Part shown: positions 8,751 to 16,137 of the stretch, piece after piece
Position numbering within the stretch: the first letter of the stretch is position 1
Layout: each line of letters begins with the position of its first letter
Assembly: GCA_003142595.1 (NCBI GenBank)
Contig: PLMU01000011.1
Span: 4,713-68,712 of the forward strand
Source: Phycisphaerales bacterium
Lineage (GTDB): Bacteria > Planctomycetota > Phycisphaerae > Sedimentisphaerales > UBA12454
Direction of reading: 5' to 3'
Length of the DNA: 64,000 nt
Position numbers and translations under genes: made by a program
The notes under the pieces: generated by a model
Told to the model about the DNA's origin: nothing
What the model saw: only the letters and a program-made list of their open reading frames with translations
Databases searched by the model: none

Positions 8751-9206
8751 ATGAATACTGAAAAGCAGTTTTCGATTTTTATGGTAAACAAGCCCGGCAT
8801 TATGGCGCAGATTCTCTCGGAATTCGCACGGGCAAAAATCAATATTATCGCTCTTACCGTGATGGACTCTGTGGAGCACGGCGTGCTGCGGATTGTGCCG
8901 GAATCGGCGGACAAGATGCGGGACGTACTTAATCATATCAATATGCAGTTCAACGAAACGGAAGTGCTTTGCGTTACACTGCCAAACAGGGCCGGGGCGT
9001 TCGCGGCAGTTGCGGAAAAACTGGCGAAGGCGCATATCAATATAGCTTACGCTTATGTTACGGCCGGTGCCAAAGGCGGCAAAACAACGGCTGTTCTTAA
9101 AGTCGCAGATGTCAAAAAAGCAATGAAGATACTCGGCGAATCTCTTGAATCGGACAGCGACTCGCATCAGGCGGAAAGACGTCCGCCGACGTCAAGGCAA
9201 GGCTGA
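8751..9206 (+). CDS. Tandem ACT-domain protein
   Basis: 151 residues with two ACT domains: residues about 6-70 (FSIFMVNKPGIMAQILSEFA) and about 74-140 (VTLPNRAGAFAAVAEKLAKA). ACT domains bind amino acids and regulate metabolism, and proteins made only of two ACT domains are common in anaerobes. AGGAT six bases upstream supports the start. The last 15 residues are polar and poorly conserved-looking, and the DNA there contains short inverted repeats. The ligand is unknown. Confidence 0.78.
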   Translation: MNTEKQFSIFMVNKPGIMAQILSEFARAKINIIALTVMDSVEHGVLRIVPESADKMRDVLNHINMQFNETEVLCVTLPNRAGAFAAVAEKLAKAHINIAYAYVTAGAKGGKTTAVLKVADVKKAMKILGESLESDSDSHQAERRPPTSRQG

Positions 9207-9234
9207 TTTAAACGATACTGTTTTTTTAAAAAGG

Positions 9235-10809
9235 ATGATGAGGTTGCCGAAAAAGATACAGAACCCGCCCGCTACCCCGCGATCAAAAATCTTCTTTTCA
9301 ACAGGATTGATGTGCGGCTTTTTCTTATTGGGAGCCGTCACTCTGTTTCATCATGAAATGTGGCGGGATGAACTTCAAACATGGATGACGGTAAGGCACT
9401 GTCACTCTTTTTCCGAGCTGTTAGAGAATAAAAAATACGATGAACATCCCATTCTTTGGTATTTGTTTCCTTATTTTGCGAGCAAATTCACCGGCAATCC
9501 CCTAGCGATGCAAATCATCCACCTTCTTATTGCAGGAGGAACGGTTTATCTTTTTACGAACTATTCACCATTTTCACGGCTTCAAAAGGCATTGTTTGCT
9601 TTTGGGTATTTTGCGCTTTACGAGTATGCAGTAATCACACGGGATTACGCCATAGGCATTTTCTTCTTATTTTTGTTTCTTTCCTTCTATGACCCCCGCA
9701 AAAAACCCAGATGGCTGTTGCCTTGTTTGCTGGCCATATGCGCACAAGCCAATGTGTACAGCCTGATGCTTTCCATCTGGCTGGGGAGTCTTTACTATAT
9801 GACTCTGCTCTACACAAAGAAGACCGGGGCTGCTTTTACAAAAAAAGAAGTTTTCCTGTTTCTGTTTGGTGTTGCAATTTTCATTTCAGGCATTTCCCTT
9901 TCTGTGATTCAAATGATTCCTCCGCCCGGCAGTTGGGCCCCCCCTCCGTTTTTGGACATGAACATAAACCTTGTAAAAAAGGTGCTTGCAACGTTATGGA
10001 AAAGTTATGTTCCAATCCCCAGCAACGCAATGCATTTCTGGCAAACGAACATTATCGCTTCACTTAACAGGCAAGTTATCTTATCAGTGGTTTTATTTCT
10101 TTTCTTTTTGCTGGCATTTATAAAAAAACCTCTCATTGCGATTTCCTATTGTGCGGCAACGCTGGGACTCTTCTTGTTCTTTTACACAAGCTATTTCGGC
10201 TACCTGCGGCATCATGGACATTTGTTTATTGTATTAGTGATTTGTTTTTGGTTGTACTCACTTTATTCGGAATACAAAATCCCCAATCGTTTATTAGAAA
10301 ACATCGCTGTTTTGCTGCAGAGAGTCTCCGTTTATTGTTTTACTTTTATTTTAATTCTGCAGGTAATTGCGGGCTTATACGCCTGCGTGTGCGACTGGAG
10401 ATACCCCTTTTCCGCCAGCAAAGAAGTTGCCGAGTATCTTGTGAAACAAAAGTTGGCGCAAAAGCCCATAGTAGGCTGTCTTGATTATGTTGCCTCTGCA
10501 GTGGCCGCTCGCCTGGATACCCCGATTTATTACCCGCAAAATGGCCGGTTGGGGACATACCTTATTTTTGACGGCAAGCGGGAGGAGACATTACGACAAT
10601 ATGGAGCAAGTTCGGCATTTGAGGACTTCATTTTAGACAGAAGTTATGACTATATGTTAAAGAAAAAAGAAGACGTCTTGCTCCTTCTTAGTTTTACGCT
10701 CGGACAAACAAAATACCCCATAATCCCAATTAGAACATTTACGGCAAGCATCCAGCCAGACGAAATATATGCTCTGTATCTTATGAAATATCCGAACACT
10801 CCCAATTGA
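9235..10809 (+). CDS. Multi-pass membrane glycosyltransferase-like protein (GT-C/PMT type)
   Basis: About 524 residues with roughly ten hydrophobic segments. The first periplasmic loop carries HEMWRDELQTW, an acidic pair typical of the catalytic loop of GT-C enzymes such as PMT/ArnT and related families, which transfer sugars from lipid-linked donors. The frame is open further upstream to 9145, but that would overlap the ACT gene and add a polar, non-membrane leader. The paired ATGs at 9235/9238 look more likely, although the ribosome site is weak. Acceptor and donor are unknown. Confidence 0.72.
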   Translation: MMRLPKKIQNPPATPRSKIFFSTGLMCGFFLLGAVTLFHHEMWRDELQTWMTVRHCHSFSELLENKKYDEHPILWYLFPYFASKFTGNPLAMQIIHLLIAGGTVYLFTNYSPFSRLQKALFAFGYFALYEYAVITRDYAIGIFFLFLFLSFYDPRKKPRWLLPCLLAICAQANVYSLMLSIWLGSLYYMTLLYTKKTGAAFTKKEVFLFLFGVAIFISGISLSVIQMIPPPGSWAPPPFLDMNINLVKKVLATLWKSYVPIPSNAMHFWQTNIIASLNRQVILSVVLFLFFLLAFIKKPLIAISYCAATLGLFLFFYTSYFGYLRHHGHLFIVLVICFWLYSLYSEYKIPNRLLENIAVLLQRVSVYCFTFILILQVIAGLYACVCDWRYPFSASKEVAEYLVKQKLAQKPIVGCLDYVASAVAARLDTPIYYPQNGRLGTYLIFDGKREETLRQYGASSAFEDFILDRSYDYMLKKKEDVLLLLSFTLGQTKYPIIPIRTFTASIQPDEIYALYLMKYPNTPN

Positions 10810-10836
10810 TGTTTTGTTTGCAGCCAAAATTAATTC

Positions 10837-10865
10837 TTGACATTCGCCCTGCTAAAAGATAGTAT
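10837..10865 (+). promoter_or_regulatory. Promoter ahead of a 35-residue ORF
   Basis: A perfect TTGACA at 10837-10842, a 17-base spacer and TAGTAT at 10860-10865. Transcription would begin near 10872, about 30 bases ahead of a short ORF that ends just before a strong terminator. Confidence 0.5.
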
Positions 10866-10900
10866 TAGAGTTTTGGTAATTTAACTATCGGAGTTTTTTA

Positions 10901-11008
10901 ATGTTTAAGGTTAAAGAAAACAGGCAAATGCATCTTACAAACCGCGTAGCGGATGCAATGTTCGTCTGCATTTATATTATGCCGCAGATTAAGGAGAAAA
11001 CTCCCTAA
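10901..11008 (+). CDS. Small ORF (35 residues), possible leader peptide
   Basis: An ATG with a GGAG site at 10890-10893 opens a 35-residue frame (MFKVKENRQMHLTNRV..., ending IKEKTP). It lies between a good promoter and a strong rho-independent terminator whose stem begins 23 bases after the stop codon. No domain is recognisable. It may be a free-standing small protein or the leader peptide of an attenuator controlling the methyltransferase gene beyond the terminator. The short sequence GGAGAAAACTCC near the stop can form an alternative hairpin. Confidence 0.4.
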   Translation: MFKVKENRQMHLTNRVADAMFVCIYIMPQIKEKTP

Positions 11009-11030
11009 AAGACTTATTTTACAGATATTA

Positions 11031-11067
11031 AAAGCCTTGCAGGGAGTAAAACCTGCAGGGCTTTTTT
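11031..11067 (+). terminator. Rho-independent terminator (possible attenuator)
   Basis: A 13-pair stem with one G-U pair (11031-11043 with 11052-11064) and an 8-base loop, ending in six T residues. It lies 24 bases upstream of the methyltransferase ATG, so some readthrough would be needed for that gene unless it has its own promoter. Confidence 0.8.
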
Positions 11068-11091
11068 ATTGGCTATAGAAAGGAGCCATCG

Positions 11092-11853
11092 ATGAGAAAA
11101 ATACAGGAAAAACAAAAGATTTGGTATGAGAACAAGAACCTCTGGAAAACCTTTGCGCCCCTGCTGTTCAATCAAAAAATTATAACAGCAGCCGGCGATG
11201 AAATAAAACAAATTATAAAGCTTTCTGGTGTGCGTAACGGTGGAAAGGTCCTCGATTTATGCTGCGGAATCGGCAGGCATTCGCTTGAACTTGCCCGCAA
11301 AGACTTTAAAATTGTCGGCGTTGACCTGACGGAAGAATATCTGGCCAAGGCTCGCAGAAAAGCCAGAGCTGAAGGTCTAAACATAAAGTTTGTCAGAGAT
11401 GATATGAGGCGATTCTGCCAGCTCGATTATTTCGATGCGGTTATTAATATATACACATCTTTTGGATATTTTGACAATCCGGAAGATGACAGACGCGTTC
11501 TAAGCAATACATACTATTCGCTGCACAAAGGCGGAACGCTGATTATAGATGTAATCGGAAAAGAAATTCTGGCTCGCATTTTTAAGCCGCGTGAATGGCA
11601 GGACGATAATGGCAGAATCTTTTTACAGGAACGAAAATTAAGCCGGGACTGGTCGTGGATTGACAACAGGTGGATTATAATCGAAAATGGTAAAAAATAT
11701 GAATTCGAGTTCGGCCATAGAATCTATTCCGCTGCCGAGTTAACTGCCCTGCTGAAAGATTGCGGCTTTAAGTCTGTCAAAATTTTTGGCGATTTGGCCG
11801 GCGCAGATTATGACCATAACGCAAAAAGATTGATAGCTGTTGCTAAAAAATAA
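11092..11853 (+). CDS. SAM-dependent methyltransferase, class I
   Basis: 253 residues. Motif I VLDLCCGIGRHSLELA (near residue 55) and the following acidic strand end IVGVDLTEEYL mark an AdoMet-binding Rossmann fold, and FDAVINIYTSFGYF is the post-motif strand. AAAGGAG at 11078-11084 supports the ATG. The substrate is unknown; the sequence resembles generic small-molecule methyltransferases. The following acetyltransferase gene starts 11 bases later, so the two are probably cotranscribed. Confidence 0.82.
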   Translation: MRKIQEKQKIWYENKNLWKTFAPLLFNQKIITAAGDEIKQIIKLSGVRNGGKVLDLCCGIGRHSLELARKDFKIVGVDLTEEYLAKARRKARAEGLNIKFVRDDMRRFCQLDYFDAVINIYTSFGYFDNPEDDRRVLSNTYYSLHKGGTLIIDVIGKEILARIFKPREWQDDNGRIFLQERKLSRDWSWIDNRWIIIENGKKYEFEFGHRIYSAAELTALLKDCGFKSVKIFGDLAGADYDHNAKRLIAVAKK

Positions 11854-11863
11854 AGGAAAGAAT

Positions 11864-12286
11864 ATGAAAATAACCAAAATGCAAATTAAAGATTACGACG
11901 AGGTTTTTTCGCTTTGGAAAAACACCGAAGGGATGGGACTGCATAGTGATACTGATTCTAAAAAAGGAATCCTGCGATACCTGAAGCGAAACCCCGGTAT
12001 GAGTTTCGTTGCTCGTGAGAACGGCCGGCTTGTCGGCACGGTTTTATGCGGCCAGGACGGCAGACGCGGCCATTTATATCATTTGGCGATTGACCGTTCC
12101 TATCGTAAAAAGGGAATCGCCAAAGCCCTGGTAAATCGGGCACTGTCAAAATTGGCCGCCATAGGTTTTTCAAAATGCACTTTATGCGCCTTTGTGAAAA
12201 ATTATGCCGGGCGGAAGTTCTGGAGACATACCGGCTGGACTGAACGGCCGGATATAATTATGATGGCAAAAGATACTGGAAAATAA
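11864..12286 (+). CDS. GNAT-family N-acetyltransferase
   Basis: 140 residues. The acetyl-CoA-binding motif A is visible as YHLAIDRSYRKKGIAKALVN, followed by the beta-bulge region and the C-terminal YAGRKFWRHTGW motif typical of GNAT enzymes. The ATG at 11864 is chosen over an upstream in-frame ATG because AAAGGA lies at 11852-11857 and the upstream start would overlap the methyltransferase. The substrate is unknown. It sits in a run of small enzyme genes. Confidence 0.8.
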   Translation: MKITKMQIKDYDEVFSLWKNTEGMGLHSDTDSKKGILRYLKRNPGMSFVARENGRLVGTVLCGQDGRRGHLYHLAIDRSYRKKGIAKALVNRALSKLAAIGFSKCTLCAFVKNYAGRKFWRHTGWTERPDIIMMAKDTGK

Positions 12287-12287
12287 A

Positions 12288-12800
12288 ATGCTCAAAAAAA
12301 ATAATCTAAAAATGAGAAAGTTCAAACTCTCTGATTTAGACACAGTCAGAGACTTGATACATAAAACAATCGATATAAATTATCTTCCGTTTTATAACGC
12401 CGAGGCAATAAAATATTTTAAAGATTATCACAATATTAAAAATATCTTGAAAGCCGCAAAAGAAGGATATACCGTTGTTTTAGAAAAAGGCAATCGAATC
12501 ATTGGAACTGCAACTTTAATAGATAACTATATTACGAGAGTTTTTGTTAATCCCAAATTTCAGAAACAGGGCTTTGGAAAACTTCTTATGCAAAAACTTG
12601 AGACAAAAGCCCTTGTGGCTGGAACCAGGCTTGTTAAATTAGATTCATCTCTGCCGGCCAAGAAATTTTACGATTCGCTGGGTTACAAAACTATTAGAAA
12701 AACCTTTGTGAAAGTCGAAAACGGCAAAAAACTTGATTATTACAAAATGAAGAAACTGTTAAGGACGCAGAAAAATGGAGCAATACAAAATAGATTTTGA
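12288..12800 (+). CDS. GNAT-family N-acetyltransferase
   Basis: 170 residues, unrelated in detail to its neighbour but with the same fold. The CoA-binding motif is FVNPKFQKQGFGKLLMQKLE, followed by the AKKFYDSLGYK region. It begins one base after the previous stop, indicating translational coupling; a second ATG at 12321 is possible. Its 3' end overlaps the cupin gene by 26 bases. The substrate is unknown. Confidence 0.8.
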   Translation: MLKKNNLKMRKFKLSDLDTVRDLIHKTIDINYLPFYNAEAIKYFKDYHNIKNILKAAKEGYTVVLEKGNRIIGTATLIDNYITRVFVNPKFQKQGFGKLLMQKLETKALVAGTRLVKLDSSLPAKKFYDSLGYKTIRKTFVKVENGKKLDYYKMKKLLRTQKNGAIQNRF

Positions 12801-13083
12801 ATCAATGGAATGGCAATCGCCGGCGGTCGGTGTAAGGTTCAAGGCCCATGAACAAGGCAGCAGGAAACTGCGGTTAGTAGAGTTTGCCAAAGGATTTATC
12901 GAGCAGGATTGGTGCACAAAGGGGCATATCGGTTATTTACTCCAAGGACAAATGGAAATAAATTTCGATGGAAAATTAATAACTTTCGGTCAGGGAGATG
13001 GCGTCTTTATACCGGCAGGCAAAAAACACAAAGCAAAAGTGCTTACAGATACAGCCAAAGCGATTCTTGTAGAAGATGTTTGA
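12775..13083 (+). CDS. Small cupin-domain protein
   Basis: 102 residues forming a single cupin beta-barrel: the motif GYLLQGQMEINFDGKLITF leads into GDGVFIPAGKKHKAKVL. One motif His (in KKHKA) is present, but the usual HxH pair in motif 1 is replaced (TKGHIGYL), so metal binding is uncertain. The gene overlaps the acetyltransferase gene and ends the forward operon. Sugar- or small-molecule-binding roles are possible, and I cannot choose between them. Confidence 0.72.
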   Translation: MEQYKIDFESMEWQSPAVGVRFKAHEQGSRKLRLVEFAKGFIEQDWCTKGHIGYLLQGQMEINFDGKLITFGQGDGVFIPAGKKHKAKVLTDTAKAILVEDV

Positions 13084-13155
13084 GACTACAAGGACGCTTA
13101 CTGATTCTGCCGAGTCTGACAAAGATTCTCGTCAGGCCAAACGGCGTTCACTGTC

Positions 13156-13177
13156 CACAATAAACGGGGGAAGGTCA
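13156..13177 (+). repeat. Orphan end resembling the right terminus of the nearby IS3 element
   Basis: This 22-base stretch matches the right end of the IS at 18655-18676 at all but one position. No transposase gene lies next to it. It is probably a relic of a second, deleted copy of the same IS. It lies ten bases before the left copy of the long inverted repeat. Confidence 0.5.
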
Positions 13178-13186
13178 CAAATCTGA

Positions 13187-13268
13187 TAATTTTCGTACTG
13201 GTATGCAGTTACGCAATTAAACCTTACAATCCCCCAATAATATCAAAATCTCCCTCGAATTACAACCT
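13187..13268 (+). repeat. Left copy of an ~80-bp inverted repeat
   Basis: Reverse-complementary to 18838-18915 at about 90 percent, with the first ~38 bases essentially identical. The two copies enclose a 5.6-kb segment that includes the IS3 element. The rest of the gap from 13084 to 13349 has no gene. Confidence 0.7.
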
Positions 13269-13286
13269 TGTCCCACATCTATTTAG

Positions 13287-13306
13287 CCCCCGAATTTATT
13301 CGGGGG
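13287..13306. terminator. Hairpin between convergent genes, probable bidirectional terminator
   Basis: Eight perfect pairs (13287-13294 with 13299-13306) around a TTTA loop, followed by a short T-rich stretch. It separates the forward cupin operon from the reverse gene ending at 13350. Confidence 0.45.
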
Positions 13307-13349
13307 TTCGTTTCTGAAATATCAAATTTCAAATATCAAATCCGTTTTT

Positions 13350-13772
13350 TCACCTCATAAGATACGAAAACGGCAATTTATCCTCAAACACTAACTTCGT
13401 AAACCCTTCCGCCAGTTCCTCATCGACATTGCGCTCCATAAACGCCTTTACCAGTTTATCTCTTATCTTTTTCAGGTATTTTTCGTATTTTTGCACTGCC
13501 TTTTTAACGATAGTTTTGTCTTTCGGTAGGTTACATACAAATGGTCCTGCCTGCCTGTGGTGAGCATCGTCGAACCATGTCGAATGGATTCTCCTTGCGT
13601 AAAGCACATATTTCGCCGCCTCGAAATAGTCGAATTCCAAAGGCATCGGCCACTTCTCAGGGCAGATTTGAATCTTTTTCTCAATCTTTAATTCGAATTT
13701 CCCCTCCGGCAGCACTATTACTTCATACATCATTTTCGCTTCTTTTTTTTTAGCGTATTCGTGTAACGTCAT
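13350..13772 (-). CDS. Conserved-looking protein of unknown function with in-frame repeat
   Basis: About 140 residues. The middle (MMYEVIVLPEGKFELKIEKK) looks like a beta-rich N-terminal domain, and the C-terminal half is charged and helical (KKAVQKYEKYLKKIRDKLVK). The frame continues upstream to 13847, but the extra residues come from repeat-like DNA. ATGs at 13772 or 13733/13730 are more plausible, and none has a strong ribosome site. The peptide FDDAHHRQAG in the centre is encoded by a palindromic repeat whose sister copy lies in non-coding DNA at 63505. I do not recognise the family. Confidence 0.5.
   Translation of the reverse strand: MTLHEYAKKKEAKMMYEVIVLPEGKFELKIEKKIQICPEKWPMPLEFDYFEAAKYVLYARRIHSTWFDDAHHRQAGPFVCNLPKDKTIVKKAVQKYEKYLKKIRDKLVKAFMERNVDEELAEGFTKLVFEDKLPFSYLMR
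13554..13576 (-). repeat. In-frame dispersed repeat element inside an unknown gene
   Basis: 23 bases matching the intergenic copy at 63505-63527 at 20 positions. On the coding strand it gives WFDDAHHRQ. The element appears to have been inserted in frame into the gene at 13350-13772. Confidence 0.55.
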
Positions 13773-13906
13773 TGCTTTTAGCAAATTGATATTGTCTAAC
13801 CTATGCCTGCGATTATGACTCCGCCCGCCCGGCAATGAGCGATACATAGTTGCCAGACTTCTGCTCCTTTTCTTACCCCGTTCGTATTTAGCCCCTTTGC
13901 CAGCTA

Positions 13907-14125
13907 TCTTCGTGTCCTTCGTGATCTTCGTGGTTTAAAAAATCAGCGAAATCAGCGTCTAAAAATTTGTGCCTTAGTGCCTTAGTGCCTTAGTGGCTAA
14001 TTCTGGCTATTAAAGATTGCCCAATTTTTTGCCCAAAAACCCATTAAAAACCTGCTCTTTTCGATGTTTTTCGTGTCATTTACCATTACTTTTCAGTGAA
14101 ATCCGCGAAATCTGCGTCTAAAAAT
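13907..14125. repeat. Cluster of simple intergenic repeat families
   Basis: Three degenerate short-unit repeats sit side by side without coding potential: 13907-13936 (repeated CTTCGTG units), 13941-13960 and 14096-14125 (two copies of a GCGAAATC-type unit ending GCGTCTAAAAAT) and 13969-13998 (three CTTAGTGC units). From memory, such repeats are common between genes in planctomycete and other environmental genomes. Nothing else is evident between 13848 and 14228. Confidence 0.6.
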
Positions 14126-14228
14126 ACTCACTTTTTTAGCTTTTCGAGGAGCAAAACAATTAAAACATACATGTTTGTTAAAAAAAATGACGTTTTTGTT
14201 CGAACTTTTTTTCATAACTCCTTATTTT

Positions 14229-14360
14229 TAAAAATAAAATAACGACTTACTTCATTTTCTCCAACGTAAAATAATAACTTACATCAAATTTTCCCTATGT
14301 AAAATAAGAGCTTACGGCAGGTTTTCAGAACGTGAAATAAGGACTTATAATTTTTTTTAA
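14229..14360. repeat. Four degenerate ~33-bp tandem repeats
   Basis: Units at 14229-14262, 14263-14296, 14297-14328 and 14329-14360 share the core pattern GTAAAATAAnnnCTTAC followed by a CATTTTC-like tail. They lie just downstream of the glycosyltransferase gene that ends at 14379. The sequence is too AT-rich to code. They could be protein-binding sites or simply expanded intergenic DNA. Confidence 0.6.
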
Positions 14361-14378
14361 CTATCGATTAAGCGGGCT

Positions 14379-15971
14379 TTATTTTTGTTTTTTAAGTACT
14401 CTGTCGGCTATTACCTGAAGTTTCTCAGCCTGTCTTGACGTCCAGAGAAGTGTCGGCATAAGACTATCATAGCCGGCATAATGCTTATCTACTGATACTG
14501 CCTTGAGATACGCTTGGTCGGCAGAGTCGGTCAATCCCAGGGCATCATAAGTAATCGCCAAACCGGCGATGGGGTCTGCTTCGTTTGGAGCAAGTTGAGA
14601 TGCTTTTGTAAAAGCAGGTATGGCTTTATTATATTCGCCGGTATCAAAAAGAACAAAACCGAGATTGTCGCTGCCGATAAAAGAAAAAGGATTTTTCTTA
14701 ACCGTATCATCCCAAAGAGAAATACTGTTGTGCCACACAAACTCTCGTTGAATCGTATAGTAACCTAAAAATACACATACAGCCGCCGGAATAATTACGC
14801 ATAATGCTTTGGATAACAATTTTTCCTGGATCTTTAATCTGCAAAGTCCCGCACCCAAAGCCAGGCAAACTCCGACCATCGGAAGATATAGATATCTATC
14901 GGCCAGCGGCCTGAATATTGGAACAAAGTTCGATGTCGGCAGCATTGCAAGGCAGAAAAATAAAATACCTGTGCTGAAACCAGTATTTTTACGGGATATC
15001 AATCCAGCTACGACAATTGCCGCGGCCAATACGACCAATGCGGCAGATAAAGTTATGAACCGTATCGAATAATCAGTCTGGTCAGCGCACAGCAGATTAA
15101 GCCGGAAAAGTTCCAGCAGTTGAAATGTCCATATTCGCGGCTGAATGGTAAGCATTCGCCCAAATGAGCCGCCGATATATGAAGCCTTCTGAAAAAAGAT
15201 TACCGACTTGGCTGGAATGAGCGTAAAACGTGCAATCATAAAAGCTGCGTTTGCGATGAAACCGGCGGCAATCAATTTTGTCCAGATGCGCCATTGACCG
15301 GCTTTGCGGACCAGTAGCCAATAAACAAGCAGAAACAATGGTGCCATAGCGCCGCTTTCCTTGACCGCGACGGCAAAGAAACTCAAAATGACAACAAAGC
15401 CGCCCAGCAGCAGATTTGTTGTTTTTTGTTGAGTTGGAAAGTATTCGGCAAAAATGAGCATAAGCAGCACAAAAAACACCGCCAGCAGGTCTTCTCTGTA
15501 AGTTACGACACAAACAGCTTCACTATTTATCGGATGTATCGCGAATATTATCGCCCCGATGACTGCCGCCCGTAATGCGCCGATATTTTTATTGTTTTGT
15601 GCAAACAGCCTGCTCAAAACTCCGTAAATCAGCAGAAACATCATTGCCGAATTTAACGAATGCAGCAGCAGGTTAGTCAAATGATAGCCGAAAGGATTGC
15701 GACCCCACAATAGCGAATCGAGCATCAGCGACAGCACCATTATAGGGCGGTTGTTATCGAGAATATCTTTTCTCATTACCGACAGGCTTAGTACTTCGGC
15801 AAAATGAGCAGGCTTATGGATGTAGTTATCAGTGAGTATTTGCGAGATATCGTCATAGACGAAATCAGCCGACAAAATAGGAATGTATAGCACGGCCGCT
15901 GCAGCGGCGATGATTACAGCAAACGCAGCGACTTTGGATTTGGCCGTTTTTAAAGTTTGCACTTCTCGCAT
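14379..15971 (-). CDS. TMTC-like membrane glycosyltransferase with C-terminal TPR repeats
   Basis: About 530 residues. A first membrane segment is followed by SADFVYDDISQIL, matching the acidic first-loop motif of GT-C enzymes. NRPIMVLSLMLDSLLWG and PFGYHLTNLLLHSLN then follow in the pattern of TMTC/O-mannosyltransferase-like proteins, with about ten membrane segments in all. The last ~100 residues form TPR-like helices (NLGFVLFDTGEYNKAIPAF). The start is uncertain: TTG at 16019, ATG at 15986 and ATG at 15971 are in frame, and I prefer 15971 because the preceding residues are non-conserved-looking. It probably glycosylates exported proteins, but the substrate is unknown. Confidence 0.75.
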   Translation of the reverse strand: MREVQTLKTAKSKVAAFAVIIAAAAAVLYIPILSADFVYDDISQILTDNYIHKPAHFAEVLSLSVMRKDILDNNRPIMVLSLMLDSLLWGRNPFGYHLTNLLLHSLNSAMMFLLIYGVLSRLFAQNNKNIGALRAAVIGAIIFAIHPINSEAVCVVTYREDLLAVFFVLLMLIFAEYFPTQQKTTNLLLGGFVVILSFFAVAVKESGAMAPLFLLVYWLLVRKAGQWRIWTKLIAAGFIANAAFMIARFTLIPAKSVIFFQKASYIGGSFGRMLTIQPRIWTFQLLELFRLNLLCADQTDYSIRFITLSAALVVLAAAIVVAGLISRKNTGFSTGILFFCLAMLPTSNFVPIFRPLADRYLYLPMVGVCLALGAGLCRLKIQEKLLSKALCVIIPAAVCVFLGYYTIQREFVWHNSISLWDDTVKKNPFSFIGSDNLGFVLFDTGEYNKAIPAFTKASQLAPNEADPIAGLAITYDALGLTDSADQAYLKAVSVDKHYAGYDSLMPTLLWTSRQAEKLQVIADRVLKKQK

Positions 15972-16063
15972 AGTGAGTAAAACCATACTCAAAGAAGCAT
16001 TAAATGTCAAACTAAACAATTATTGCCCAAGACGATGACAAAAATAGGCTTATGTAAAAACTG

Positions 16064-16092
16064 TTGCCAAGTTCTGTGTTATAAATTATGAT
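16064..16092 (+). promoter_or_regulatory. Promoter of the deoxyhypusine-synthase-like gene
   Basis: TTGCCA at 16064-16069, a 17-base spacer and TATGAT at 16087-16092, each one mismatch from consensus. The predicted start is near 16099, about 40 bases before the ATG. Confidence 0.55.
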
Positions 16093-16137
16093 TATCCGCT
16101 GCAAAAGTAATCAATGTATTTGAACAGAAAGGGAAAA

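Noticed and set aside
9145-9234. Upstream start for the GT-C glycosyltransferase
   Set aside because: It would overlap the ACT gene by 62 bases and add a basic, non-membrane leader made from repeat-like DNA.
13907-14360. CRISPR array
   Set aside because: The repeats are short-word or contiguous degenerate units without unique spacers, and no cas genes are near.
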